From contig CM055111.1 in NCBI GenBank assembly GCA_029204225.1, forward strand, positions 8,754,864 through 8,818,863: a stretch of DNA of 64,000 nt, read 5' to 3'. Positions 20,721 to 32,500 of the stretch are shown in pieces. A program made the translations under genes and the position numbers. This DNA comes from Diphasiastrum complanatum (Eukaryota; Streptophyta; Lycopodiopsida; Lycopodiales; Lycopodiaceae). The stretch's first letter is position 1. Each line of letters opens with the position of its first letter. A model generated the notes under the pieces. The model was given only the letters and a program-made list of their open reading frames with translations, was not told where the DNA came from and made no database searches.

Positions 20721-22640
20721 ATGAATCATACTCTTGTAGATGAATTTGAAGATATAGTCATGTCTAGTTTGCCTCATGGAACTTCTCCTGTAGAAAAGAG
20801 CCAATCAGTTCATCTTTTACCACCTACTCAAGAACCCTCTTAAAATCCCTCGTTGCACGATGACATGCAGGATGTGGACATGAATGAGGGGGACGAAAAT
20901 GAAGAAATACCATTAAACTTTTTTAAGTTTAGGCAGTGGGTAGTAGAAACGTATGATCATCTTAAGAAATTAAAAGAGTCTGTTGAGAAACAAGCCAATA
21001 CCCAGCAAGAGACTAATGAAAGGCTTTTCAGACTTGAAAGACTAGTACGTGATAATGTTCAAAGCCTTAATGCTTTAAAACAAGCTATTTTAACACAATA
21101 CTGAGTGAATTTTGCTATCCACGGTAGTAGTTTACCTGTCCCACTATCACCCCATAAGGTAGTACCTAAAGATTTGCGCCTTCCCACCTTTGGTGGAGAA
21201 GAAAAAGACCATAACCGAGATTCAGTTGTTGCCTTTCTCGTTAAGCATGATGATGCTTTTCAATTAAAAGGAACTCCTGATGAGGATCGACCTTTAGAGA
21301 CGAGCATCTCCCTGATGGGAAAAGCCTTCAGGTGGTGGATAAGTCTGCGGGAAAATGGTTTAGAACTAAAGACTTGGGATAGTTTTTAGGATATGTTCAA
21401 GAAAAATTTCATCCCTGAAAATGAAACTGATAGAAACTGGGAAGATTGAAAAACCTATTGTATGGGAAACCATCCTCTCACCCAATATATCGCCAGTTAT
21501 CGGAATGCTACCATGAAATTATCTGACTTAGATGATTATAATTAGGTTAGGGGTTTCATTCGGGGTTTGCAAGCCGAATACCAAAAGTATCTTCAGCCTT
21601 TGAGCATGGAGAGAAGAGAAAAATTCCGACATCTAATTCTTTGAACAAAAAGAGATATAGATTGTCGAGAAGTGACAGAGCCAAGAGGGAGCACTTTTCC
21701 TTCATTTGTATGGGAAAAGGTCATAACAAGAGTCAGTGTCCTAAAGTACAACATAAAGGGAACACTGACGAAACTCCCGATAAGAACCAAAATGGTTCTT
21801 TTTAGAAACCGGAGAAGCAAGTTCATACTATCCAAGTTTTGCCTTTGGGACAGTCCCCCAAGGTAAAGTCTGTTCACGTGTCTCATATAATTGAGGCACA
21901 TATCTGTTCAATTACTGCTAACATTTGGCAACCTGCAGTTGGACCTCATACTATTTTCCGATTGTTAGGAAGTATTAATGGCCAGAAAGTTCGGATAATG
22001 GTGGACGATGGGGCAACCCACAACTTTCTAAACCATTCTTTGGTGAAGAAGTTGAAGTTAGAGCAAAAACCAAGCAATGGTCAGCGTAAAGATATTTATG
22101 ATACTTTTGTTCCACAAGTTCCCATACAAATCCAAGACTATCAAGATACTTTAGACTTTCAAGTAATGAGCTTGGCCTTGGCAGATGTAATATTTGGTCG
22201 TGAATGGTTGTTTATGTTAGAAACTACTGGTGGTCTTGTACATAGTTATGTTGATAACACTTTGGAGTTTGTTCATAGAGGTCAAAAAGTTAAGTTGGTT
22301 GGAAATGCAAGTGTGCCGGCTTCGCCAGTCGTTTCTTCTGTGCAGTTGAAGAGGGTAGTACGGAAACAGAAAATTGAAAAGGTATTTCTTTGTTTCCTTA
22401 CTTCTGAAACTTTTTCAAGTAATACCAGTTTACCTTTTCCATATCCAAAGAAATGTGTTTCTTTTGTTGAGAGAAAAGAGAGAGATGTGAGTTTGCAAAC
22501 TATTTTAAATGATTTTAAAGACGTCTTTCCTAGCGATTTACCATCCGGGTTACCCCCGAGAAGAGAGGTAGATCATCCCATAGAACTAATACCTGGGACT
22601 AAACCTGTTAGTAAGCCTCCTTTCGTTTTGAAGGTACAGA
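20721..22640 (+). pseudogene. Ty3/gypsy relic B (gag, protease, RT start)
   Basis: From ATG 20721 the frame opens MNHTLVDEFEDIV; a gag coiled-coil (20853-21104, HLKKLKESVEKQ then RLFRLERLVRDN) is followed by the Retrotrans_gag core (DLRLPTFGGEEKDHNRDS, GKAFRWWISLRENG) and a knuckle remnant GKGHNKSQC near 21720. The longest intact piece (21839-22651) is a retroviral-type protease with MVDDGATHNFLNHS and ADVIFGREWL, ending in the RT linker (FPSDLPSGLPPRREVDHPIE). The sequence breaks off at about 22640, before the RT palm. Stops interrupt gag at least five times. The protease active site reads D-D-G, unlike the usual D-S/T-G. Confidence 0.85.
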
Positions 22641-23340
22641 TTCAACAATAAAGTATTTAGTCCTAAAAAATAAGAATAAATAAATAAATGAAAAATAAAC
22701 AAAATACACAAATGCTTCACTCATTTTGCAAAAGTTCAGTTCGGTATTTGTGAGTATTGAACTACGAAAATAATTATAGACACAATCTATGAAACAATGT
22801 ATGTGATATTGGAAGCGAAGACTGTCGCTTCCTTCGTTAAAATGTATGGGTGAAAAAATGTATGAGCGAAAAAAAATGTATCGGCAAAAAATGCAAAGGT
22901 GTCGGGTTTTTTGCATATTTTCGCTGTGCTGGTGACATGAAAGCATGATGAAAACAAAGATATGTAACAAAATGATATGTAACATACTAGCAAAATAATA
23001 ATTTTTTTTCGCAAATTCCCCTAAGGTCAAAGATGGAACGAAGGTAAATCCTGAAAAATGCGAAGGTTGAAGTGTCGCAATTTCCATGTTCCAAAATAGT
23101 GTCGGCTTTTTTGCAGAAATATAGTAGCGAAGGTGTCGCCTTTTTCATACATTTTATGAAGGTAATGGATTGACAACAAAGGGTTGGTTGGATGAAATGT
23201 GAACAGTGGCACAAATTTCTATAACACATATGGGCAAAGAATGCGAAGGTGCAAGTGTTGCAAATTCCACAAACTTTGGTAGAAATTATTGGACCAAAGA
23301 TGACGAGTTTTTAGAAATTGGATAAAATGTGAATAGTATC
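22641..23340. repeat. Junction block with degenerate GCGAAGGTGTCG repeats
   Basis: Between a plus-strand gypsy relic and a minus-strand gypsy relic. Words such as GAAGGTGTCG, GTGTCGGCTTTTTTGC, GAAGTGTCGCAATTTCC and GCAAAAAATGCAAAGG recur several times at irregular spacing, in direct orientation. ORFs on the minus strand here are low-complexity by-products. It may be an LTR or tandem satellite remnant. Confidence 0.4.
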
Positions 23341-23344
23341 GGAA

Positions 23345-24710
23345 ATTAGTCATAGTAGCGCTTCACCCTTGAGCCATTTACTTGAGTATCAAGTAAATGT
23401 CCTTCAAGATCGGCTAACTGAAGTGCTCCATTGTTAAAAACTTCCATGACTTTGTTTTTTAAAAATGAATTGGTCAAAAATTTATTTTCTTTTATTCTGA
23501 ACTCGTTCAGTCTCGATTAATGAAAGATGACGATCCTCCTCCAGTTGCGTCAAAGATATCATTCGCTCCCGGAGACTATCGTGTTCAGCCATTCGCTCTT
23601 GATTACTAATGCAAAACGTCAGAACTTCAAATTCCATTGGTAATATGGGATGCATTCCATACACAAGATAGTATGGAGTTTACCTAGTTGTGATCTTTTC
23701 AGCAGTTCTGTATGCCCATAAGACAGATGGTAACTTCTGATCCCAATCAGAAGAATGCATTTCCGTTACTTTTTTCAAAATTGTACACAAAATTCTGTTT
23801 GCCCACTCCGTAAGCCCATTCGCCTTTGGATTATATGGAGTGGTTTGGCGATGCGTAATAGAAAAGTTTGACAACATGGCCTCCATGGTCTGATTCAGGA
23901 AATGGGTTCCCCTATCACTAACAAGTTCTAAGGGACATCCATATCATCTGATAATGTTTTGGAATAAAAACTTTGCTATAGTCTTAGCATCATTTTTAAC
24001 TATAGCTTCGGCCTCTACCATCTTGGTAGCATAGTCCGTGGCAACGAGAATGTAACGTTGACAAGTTTACGGGTGATCAACTTGATAGGCCCTACAAAAT
24101 CTATCCCCCACTTCTCAAAAGGTGCTAAGGGAATAATTGGAGTAAGCGGCCAATGCGTCGCGAAGCTGGATTTCCCCATCCTCTGACATGCATTACATTT
24201 TTGAATGAATATTTTAACATCTCTATAGACGGTAGGCCACCAATATTTAGCATTAAGGATCTTTCTTGTAGTATTTTTAAAAGCATACTGACCCCCCGAA
24301 TCTTCCTCGTATAATGCACTTATTATAGCGGTCATCTCCGTTGGTTCTAAACATCGGCGGAGACTATTGTCAGCTCCTAATTTATACAATATTCTATTTA
24401 TAATTGTATAAGGTCCTACTTTTAAAAGGAAAACAGTTTTTTGCTGTTTATTAAAATGTTCAGGATAAATCTGGTCCTGTAAAAAATTAATAATGTCTAT
24501 ATAAATTGATGTTTCCGATTGAATACGCATTATATGATCAACCGGAAATTCATCAAAAATGGATTCAAACTGATTTTTTGTTTGGAGGCGGGATATATAA
24601 TCAGCATTTTGATGATCCTTGCCTCTTCTTAATTCTATTTCATAATTAAACTCATCTAATAACAATACCCATCTAGCTACCCTCTTTACTTCTTTCACTG
24701 CAAATTCAAA
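23345..24710 (-). pseudogene. Ty3/gypsy relic C (RNase H end and integrase)
   Basis: Read from 24698 downwards: the end of RNase H (LLLDEFNYEIELRRGKDHQN, ADYISRL), an integrase zinc region (ALYEEDSGGQYAFKNTTRK, ending CNACQRMGKSS), and the core start WGIDFVGPI with the first catalytic Asp. LVSDRGTHFLNQ near 23900 provides the second Asp, and HRQTTPYNPKANGLTEWANR (about 23850) provides the Glu. The C-terminal tail NGALQLADLEGHLLDTQVNG lies near 23400. The zinc-binding GGH is GGQ, and there is a frame change near 24015 and others later. This is the opposite strand from relics A and B, so it is a separate insertion. Confidence 0.85.
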
Positions 24711-25690
24711 TGTGTACCTAAAACCAAAGGGGCCAAGCTATGTTATAATAGCACTATATGTTGATGATTCCCTAATCATCAGCAATTCAAATCAATTGTT
24801 TCAAGAGACCAAGTCCTTACTCTCATCACATTTTGAGATGACTAATTTAGGTCTAGTCCATTACCTACTTGGAATGGAGATTCACAGAGATCGCGGAGCA
24901 CAAGGATCACCATAAGCCAACAATCCTACTTACTTGTACTTCGAAGATACGGCATGGAGGATTGCAAGCCCATAAACACTCCTATGGATCCAGGATGCAA
25001 GTTGTCCAAAGACATGTGCCCCAGAACAAAGGCAGATCAGCAAGAAATGTGCAAGTACCCTTATCAGTTTATCATAGGTTCTCTCATGTACTCTATGATT
25101 TGCACATGACCTGATCTAGCATATGCTATAAGCACACTATCATAATTCATGTCCAATCCAGGCCTACAACACTGGAAAGCTCTACAAAGAGTTCTGAAGT
25201 ACATTCAAGACTCAAAGCACTATGCCTTGAGTTATAACGGAAATACAAAAACTGCACTCTCTTTAATTACTTATTCAGACTCAGATTGGGCAGGAGACGT
25301 GGATACCAGAAAATCCACATCAGGCTACATTTGTTTCCTTGCAGGAGGACCCATCTCATGGAACAATAGAAGGTAGAAATGCATTTTTCTGTCCTCCACA
25401 GAATCTGAATATGTCGCAGCTACATCAGCAGTGAAGGAGATTTTATGGCTTAGAAGACTACTACAGGATCTGAGATTCCCACAGTTTGGTCCAACTATAC
25501 AGTACGACAATCAGAGTTGTATAGCTCTGTCGTTGAACCGACGAACTCACACAAAGACCAAACATATAGAGGTTCAACTTCATTTTTCTCAAAGAAAAGG
25601 TTTAGAACGAAGACGTTGCACTAAGTTACTATCACATAGACAATACGTTGGCTGACATTATGAAAAAACCATTCTACACTTGTGGAATCT
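24703..25690 (+). pseudogene. Copia relic: RT C-terminus and RNase H
   Basis: The first frame has the catalytic block IIALYVDDSLII and LGLVHYLLGMEIHRD. It then shifts to give PINTPMDPGCKLS, SNPGLQHWKALQRVLKYIQ, TYSDSDWAGDVDTRKSTSGY, FLSSTESEYVAATSAVKEIL and THTKTKHIEV. This is the classic end of a copia polyprotein, with RT catalytic Asp pair and RNase H acidic residues (YSDSDWAGD, ESEY) intact but joined through at least four frame changes or stops. It sits directly against the antisense gypsy relic C, so the 5' part of the element was lost at about 24703. Confidence 0.85.
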
Positions 25691-26672
<982 letters not shown>

Positions 26673-27280
26673 TAGAGGATCGCATGGCTATCCAAGACGC
26701 CTAATGCTTTGCAATCCTACTATTACAACAATCTCAGACTCCTAATTTGATAACCCAAGAGGACAACAAGATTTTGATTCCATTCTCTAATCAGTCATCG
26801 TTCCTAAAATACGCAGTTACTACTATGTTTACAATTGTTTTTCTTTACTGTTGGTGGACACATCGTTTACATCGTAATCGTCTCTCGTGTTCTGCTACCG
26901 TCACGGCTCTGCTGTAGTCATTGACCATTCGAACGAGTTCAACAATTGCTGAACCAACTGGCTGCAATAGGTTCCCCTATCTCAGAAGAAGACTCTACCA
27001 TGTCTCTTCTTGCCAGTCTTCCATCCTCGTACAATAATTTAGTGTTGCTTCTGAGCAATACCCATGCGCTGTCTCTCAAAAAATTGATAGCAAGTTTGTT
27101 GTAGGAATAAGTTAGGAGGAAAAGCTTGTCCACATCTACGAGTACCAAATCCATGGCACTCTATTGAAACAAGTAGAAATCCAAGAAGAAGAAAGGCTTC
27201 AAGGATAAGAAGACAAAGGCAGAATAGCCAACATCATTATAACCACAACAGCAATAGCACAGTCACTTATCGTCCAAGAT
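26673..27280 (+). pseudogene. Copia gag relic, first part (host of nested insertions)
   Basis: About 26930-27280 reads FEQLLNQLAAIGSPISEEDS, LLASLPSSYNNLVLLLSN and SLKKLIASLL, then a Lys-rich tail KSKKKKGFKDKKTKAE. This is the UBN2-type copia capsid and basic linker. It is cut at 27280 by a solo LTR and resumes at 30374 with the zinc knuckle. Several stops are present. A second copy of the same region lies at 30585-31067. Confidence 0.8.
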
Positions 27281-27677
27281 GTGAGAAATTGACAAAAATC
27301 TAGCTTGGTATTTTTTATGATAGAAGTTTGTAAGTGAATCTCACATGTGTGGAGGATGTTTCCACGTGTGGAAAATTGTAAAGTAAATAAAAAATGTTTG
27401 ATATAGGGTTCTGTTAGAATTTCATAGTCAAGCATTTAGGTGTAGGATGTTGATAGGGTCAAATTTGGCATAGATGGCAAATTATCCATTTCCACTTGTA
27501 ATGCCACTATTGAGCCAAAATAGAGTAGGAGGCCAAACTCGTGCCAATTAGAGTGTAGACAAGTGTAATGATTTTGTTTGATGAAGTTTAAGAGGTCCAA
27601 TAGGATTTAGAGGTGGAACCATGAGTGGTCCAATAGAATTTGAGGTTTGCTTGAAAATGGGTTAGTAGAATCTAGAG

Positions 27678-29935
27678 TGTTAAAAATTCACAATTCTAGC
27701 TTGACTAGTTTTGGTCATATGACTTGTAAATAGTTAGATGGTCATGATGTGGCTTGTCACACGTGCCAAATAGCATAGGATTCCATTCATAAGGATGTTC
27801 TCATGTATACCTAAGTGTTAGAACCTTTGGAATGAGTCCAAATTATGCTTAGATACAAGGGAGAAAAAATAGGAGCTATTTTTGGTAATTTTTGCATTGT
27901 TGAGGGATCTCCAAGATTCCAACCCTAACTTGGTAGGGATGAAATATCCACCAAAATTAGCATTAGGGATAGGTTTAGGGCTACTCATACCTGCCCAAAA
28001 CCGTGATGGATCATGTATATATAGGTGATGATATCTCACCAAAATCAATCAAGCAATTTCATGATTTTTCTCTCATAATGGTGCAATTGCTCTCTATGTT
28101 CATAATTGTTTGAGTACTTGTGATTACTAATGATTATAGGATTGAATGTAGTTCTGGTGTACAGTACTCAGACTGTGGGAGGCCGTACTTTCACACGTGT
28201 GAAGCCTTCTTCAAGGATTTGGGCCATTTAGTGAGGTTCAAGCATAGATTTTTGATGGATTTTGATGGTTCAACTTGTGCTAATCTTATGAAATCATAAT
28301 CTATTGTTTCCCTCATCATTTCAAGTGTTTTAGGATCCTTATTTTCTGTAATTTTTACATGGTATCAGAGCCTAAAGGCTGAAATGAGCTAAATCCTTGG
28401 TTTTCATTCAATTTGATCACAATTTTTGATCTAAATCTTGTGTAGATTGGATCTTAGCATCTAGTATTGATTCTAGAACTCAAAGTGAGTCAAATACATT
28501 GGAGCAAGATGTAAAAGTGCCAAATGAAGATGATGAAAGATCCTTCATGGACATCACTTTGTTTAGGCAACTTATAGGTTCCTTAATGTGGATCACTATA
28601 ACTAGACCAGATCTTAGCTTTAGTGTATGTAGGTTGAGCCAATCCATGCAAAAGCCATTGAATATCCATTGGAAAAAGGCTAAGAGGATTCTAAGAAACA
28701 TCTCAGGTACATTGGATTTTGGGATTCTATATAGAGGAGATGTGATTAACCTTCATGCATTTAGTGATTCAGATTTTGCAGGGGACAAGAGGGATAGGAA
28801 ATCAACAAGTGCCTATTCAACTTTCATAGGAGAAGGTGTGGTTTCATGGCTTTCAAAAAAGCAAGAAACTATATCTCTATCTTCAACCGAGGCCGAGTAC
28901 AAAGCTTTGACAACCACTACAAAGGAGGTACTTTGGATCAAGAGATTATTGGTGGAGCTAAAGATCATGGATTCAGAGGAGGCACCAATCATCTACAATG
29001 ACAATATATCAGCCCAACACCTTGCATCTAACCCAATCTTCCATGCAAGATCTAAGCACATTGAGATATGCCATCACTTTGTGAGAGAAATGGTGCAAGC
29101 CAAGGAGATTGCTTTGGAGCATGTTCCAAGCAATGAATGTGTAGCTGATCTACTTACTAAACCACTTCAAAAGACACCTTTTATGAAGTTCAGATCATCA
29201 CTTGGAGTGATTAGTAAAGCAATGATTGAACCAAGCTAGATAGTGAGGAGGAGTGTTAAAAATTCACAATTCTAGCTTGACTAGTTTTGGTCATATGACT
29301 TGTAAATAGTTAGATGGTCATGATGTGGCTTGTCACACGTGCCAAATAGCATAGGATTCCATTCATAAGGATGTTCTCAAGTATACCTAAGTGTTAGAAC
29401 CTTTGGAATGAGTCCAAATTATGCTTAGATACAAGGGAGAAAAAATAGGAGCTATTTTTGGTAATTTTTGCATTGTTGAGGGATCTCCAAGATTCCAACC
29501 CTAACTTGGTAGGGATGAAATATCCACCAAAATTAGCATTAGGGATAGGTTTAGGGCTACTCATACCTGCCCAAAACCGTGATGGATCATGTATATATAG
29601 GTGATGATATATCACCAAAATCAATCAAGCAATTTCATGATTTTTCTCTCATAATGGTGCAATTGCTCTCTATGTTCATAATTGTTTGAGTACTTGTGAT
29701 TACTAATGATTATAGGATTGAATGTAGGTCTGGTGTACAGTACTCAGACTGTGGGAGGCCGTACTTTCACACGTGTGAAGCCTTCTTCAAGGATTTGGGC
29801 CATTTAGTGAGGTTCAAGCATAGATTTTTGATGGATTTTGATGGTTCAACTTGTGCTAATCTTATGAAATCATAATCTATTGTTTCCCTCATCATTTCAA
29901 GTGTTTTAGGATCCTTATTTTCTGTAATTTTTACA
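27678..29935 (+). mobile_element. Copia deletion derivative with twin 682 bp LTRs and TAGAG target duplication
   Basis: LTRs 27678-28359 and 29254-29935 are equal in length and almost identical, start TGTTAAAAATTC and end TTTTTACA. TAGAG flanks both sides (27673-27677, 29936-29940). The primer site TGGTATCAGAGC is at 28360-28371 and the polypurine tract GAGGAGGAG directly precedes the 3' LTR. The internal region is only 894 bp: the leader runs to ACATTGGAG and jumps directly into RT. Compared with the relative at 41,868-46,766, gag, protease, integrase and most of RT are gone. Young, because LTRs differ at only a few sites. Confidence 0.95.
28499..29239 (+). CDS. RT C-terminus and RNase H ORF of the copia derivative
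   Basis: The 246-codon ORF opens just after the deletion junction (the first codon is a TTG within the joined leader, so no true start is implied). It contains DITLFRQLIGSLMWITITRP, then LSQSMQKPLNIHWKKAKRIL, the RNase H blocks FSDSDFAGDKRDRKSTSAYS, LSSTEAEYKAL, YNDNISAQHLASNPIFHARS and KHIEICHHFVREMVQAKEIA, and ends LLTKPLQKTPF. RNase H acidic residues are present. RT catalytic YVDD is absent because it lay in the deleted part. Uninterrupted, so decay has been slight since the deletion. It cannot act as a transposition enzyme alone. Confidence 0.85.
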   Translation: MEQDVKVPNEDDERSFMDITLFRQLIGSLMWITITRPDLSFSVCRLSQSMQKPLNIHWKKAKRILRNISGTLDFGILYRGDVINLHAFSDSDFAGDKRDRKSTSAYSTFIGEGVVSWLSKKQETISLSSTEAEYKALTTTTKEVLWIKRLLVELKIMDSEEAPIIYNDNISAQHLASNPIFHARSKHIEICHHFVREMVQAKEIALEHVPSNECVADLLTKPLQKTPFMKFRSSLGVISKAMIEPS

Positions 29936-30368
29936 TAGAGGTGCATGGATCAATGGTCCAATAGGATTAAGAGGTGGCAAAGTGTGGTCCAATCATAATT
30001 AAGCATAGTGGTAGCTCGTGGATCTACTAGTATCATTGTACTCCTCATTTTGGATCTAATTGATTTGGTGATTATGTGGATTTTGAGTGTTATTGGATTT
30101 CTAGCTTTCTCTCTCTACCCGAGAGCTCATGATGGTTTTTCTCTCTCTAACCGAGGAGAGCAGCTTGTTTTTACTTAGAATAATTTTTTAATACTTCCCA
30201 CACATGTGAGTGAGAGTTGGAAGTGATTGAATGCATGTAGTAGTGTGTTTTTGCCATAGGATTTAAGGTTGATCTTGAATCTCAATCTAGTCTTGATCTT
30301 GGTGCATCTACACACCTTAGGAGATCACAAGTACATGTTGTGGACAATCCACACATGTGAAATCAACA

Positions 30369-30584
30369 CAATACCAAGCTATTTTGTAGATATTGCAAAA
30401 GAACCAACCACGACATCAAGCATTGTCGCATCCTCAAGCACAATGAAGCATAGAAGAAGATGCAGTAGCACCAAGGAGGCAACTCTGACATAGTTAGAGG
30501 ATCTCAAGATGAAGAAAAGACGTTGATGGTACAAGATCAATCCAGTAAAGATGCCCATCAATGGTATCTTGATTCAGAAGCTCC
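30369..30584 (+). pseudogene. Copia gag relic, second part (zinc knuckle, protease start)
   Basis: Immediately after the solo LTR the frame reads KLFCRYCKRTNHDIKHC, a C-x2-C-x4-H-x4-C zinc knuckle, then QDQSSKDAHQWYLDSE, the first residues of a copia protease (usually WYLDSGA). It then jumps back into gag, so the protease is not continued. This is the downstream half of the gag broken at 27280. Confidence 0.8.
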
Positions 30585-31067
30585 ATGTCTCTTCTTGCCA
30601 GTTTTCCATCCTCCTACAATAATTAGTGTTGCTTCTGAGCAATACCCCTGTGTTGTCTCTCCAAAAATTGATAGCAAGTTTGTTGCAAGAAGAAGTTAAA
30701 AGGAAAAGCTTGTCCACATCTACAAGTACCAAATCCATGGCACTCTATTCAAACAAGCAACAATCCAAGAAGAAGAGAGACTTCAAGGATAAGAAGACAA
30801 AGGCAGAACAGCCAGCATCATTACAACACAACAACAATAGCATAGTCACTCATCGTCCAAGACCAAGCTATTTTGCAGATATTGCAAAAGAACCAGCTGC
30901 GACATCAAGGACTATCGCAACCTCAAGCACAATTCAGCAAAGAAGAAGATGCAACAACACCAAATAGGCAAATCTGAGACAGTCAAAGGATCTCAAGATG
31001 AAGAGAAGATATTGATGGTACAAGAAGATCAATCCAATAGAGATGCCCATCAATGGTATCTCGATTC
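30585..31067 (+). repeat. Second tandem copy of the gag-to-protease-start segment
   Basis: CATGTCTCTTCTTGCCAG... repeats the sequence found at 26990 onwards (minus the nested insertions), through the knuckle to DAHQWYLDSG at about 31060. The two copies differ at many sites, so the duplication is older than the solo LTR or has diverged since. The knuckle frame is shifted in the raw ORF. Confidence 0.75.
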
Positions 31068-31068
31068 A

Positions 31069-31132
31069 GGTTTAGTGTTTAGGGTTTAGGGTTCGCAATC
31101 AATCGTAGACCACGCAGAAGTGGTATCAGAGC
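31069..31132 (+). promoter_or_regulatory. Telomere-like TTTAGGG tract and primer-binding site
   Basis: Two perfect TTTAGGG units (31078-31091) with a degenerate one before them lie 29 bases upstream of TGGTATCAGAGC (31121-31132), the Met-tRNA primer site of the copia relic that follows. The intervening bases would be the end of its 5' LTR. The rest of that LTR is not present, as gag of another element abuts it. Confidence 0.7.
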
Positions 31133-31306
31133 TTTGGTTAAGTGGATTACTAGAGTCCAAAATCTTTTTCCAAAAGCTATTATAAGTTATTTGTGTATAA
31201 TTTCGATCACCAGTACCAGGATAGGTGATATCCAAGGAAGGCTATTTCTAGATAGATCTGATTGTTAAACTAAAATTAGGCTGTTGGGAGTTGTTCTAGA
31301 TCAGTA

Positions 31307-32500
31307 CAATGACAAGATTTAATGATGCTATGTTGTCGGAGTCTAGCAAGCTAGATGGAATGAACTACAGTATATAGAAGTTCAAGATGCAAAATATTCT
31401 CCAAGATAGAGAATTTTGGGAGATCATCACAGGTGTTGAGATACCTCCTACCACTGACAGAGAGTTGCGGGAGTATCAGAAACATAGAAGAAAAGGTCAT
31501 CATATCATCAACTTATCAGTTAGAAATATGATCATACCTCATATCAGAGATGCTACTGGACCCAAGGAGGCTTGGGATATAATGAAGAACTTGTATGAGA
31601 TGGTAAATCAGTCATGGATCTTGTTCTTGACTAATAAGCTTTACACATTGAAGATGGGTATAGGTGAATCAGTAACGGACTACTTTACTCGAGTGAAAGA
31701 TCTGAGAGGGCAACTTGTTGCAGTTGGATAAAGTGTTCAAGATTTAGTATTGGTATCCATTGTACTTAATAGTCTACCTTTGGCCTATCAGAACTTTGTA
31801 ATGATGCTATCGTTAAGACACATGGGGCCCTCTTTCGATGAGCTAAATGCCATCTTACTACAGGAAGAAATGAGATGACAAAATATTGTCAACGGGGACA
31901 ATTTCAGAGAATAAGCATTTTTGGCAAAGAAGCAAGAGCAAAGTTCCAAGAAGGGTGACAAAGGGAAGAAGAAGAAGAAGAAGAAGTAGCAAGATATGGA
32001 GGAGAATCAATTAAATCGGTCAGAAGATGGAAAGAAAGTGGTTCGAAAAGGAGACTGCCTAATTTGCAAAAAATCAGGACATTATGCAAAGGAGTGCTGG
32101 CACAACAAACTTAAGAAAAAGCAGGATGGGAATTTTGCTGAAAAAACATCTAATGCAAAATTGAGTGCTTTGGATCTTGAAGAATATGAGTTGTTTTTGG
32201 CATCGACATCTTCTGGTGGTGGCTTCTCGAAGGAAGATGACTATTGGTTTATTGATTCAGGAGCTTCAAAGCACATGACACCTAGGCAAGACTGGCTCAA
32301 ATGTGAAGTTGGGGGACAACTACACATATGATATAAAGGAAGCTGGAAAAGTACAATTACAACTACCTTCAGGGAAGATTGGAAACATAAAGGATGTGCT
32401 TTATGTACCAGGAATAAAAAAAAACTTACTCTCAGTATCAAATATTGCAAAGCAACACATGGTAGTGTAGTTTGATGAACAACGATGTCTCATCAATAAG
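31307..32500 (+). pseudogene. Copia relic G: gag and protease
   Basis: From ATG at about 31307 (MTRFNDAMLSESSKLDGMNY) the gag continues through YQKHRRKGHHIINLSVRNMI, EAWDIMKNLYEMVNQSWILF and YFTRVKDLRGQL, then a Lys run, the zinc knuckle CLICKKSGHYAKECW, and the protease YWFIDSGASKHMT. Five or more stops interrupt it. Zinc ligands and catalytic Asp are intact. The first 100 residues resemble the gag relic at the left end of the window. Confidence 0.85.

Larger units (their letters stand above)
27281..30368 (+). mobile_element. Solo LTR (about 825 bp) interrupted by a nested copia
   Basis: 27281-27677 plus 29941-30368 together make one LTR-like unit running from TGTGAGAAATTG to GAAATCAACA, with no internal domain. 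The gag it interrupts stops at CAAGA (27276-27280) and resumes after CAATA (30369-30373). These two five-base words are probably a target duplication with one change. Its start resembles the LTR at 51,687 (TGTGAAAAATGC... with paired CACATGTGTGG and CCACGTGTG words). It contains the whole copia element 27,678-29,935. Confidence 0.7.

Noticed and set aside
22608-23229. Minus-strand ORF of 159 codons rich in Phe, Tyr and Ile
   Set aside because: Low-complexity translation of an AT-rich repeat block; no domain or conserved motif.
28360-28371. tRNA gene traces at TGGTATCAGAGC sites
   Set aside because: Only the 12 bases complementary to the tRNA 3' end are present next to LTRs, so these are primer-binding sites.
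27818-29624. Paired 76-codon ORFs reading IHDPSRFWAG
   Set aside because: They lie wholly within LTRs and recur only because the LTR is repeated (also at 42179 and 46396 on the other strand).
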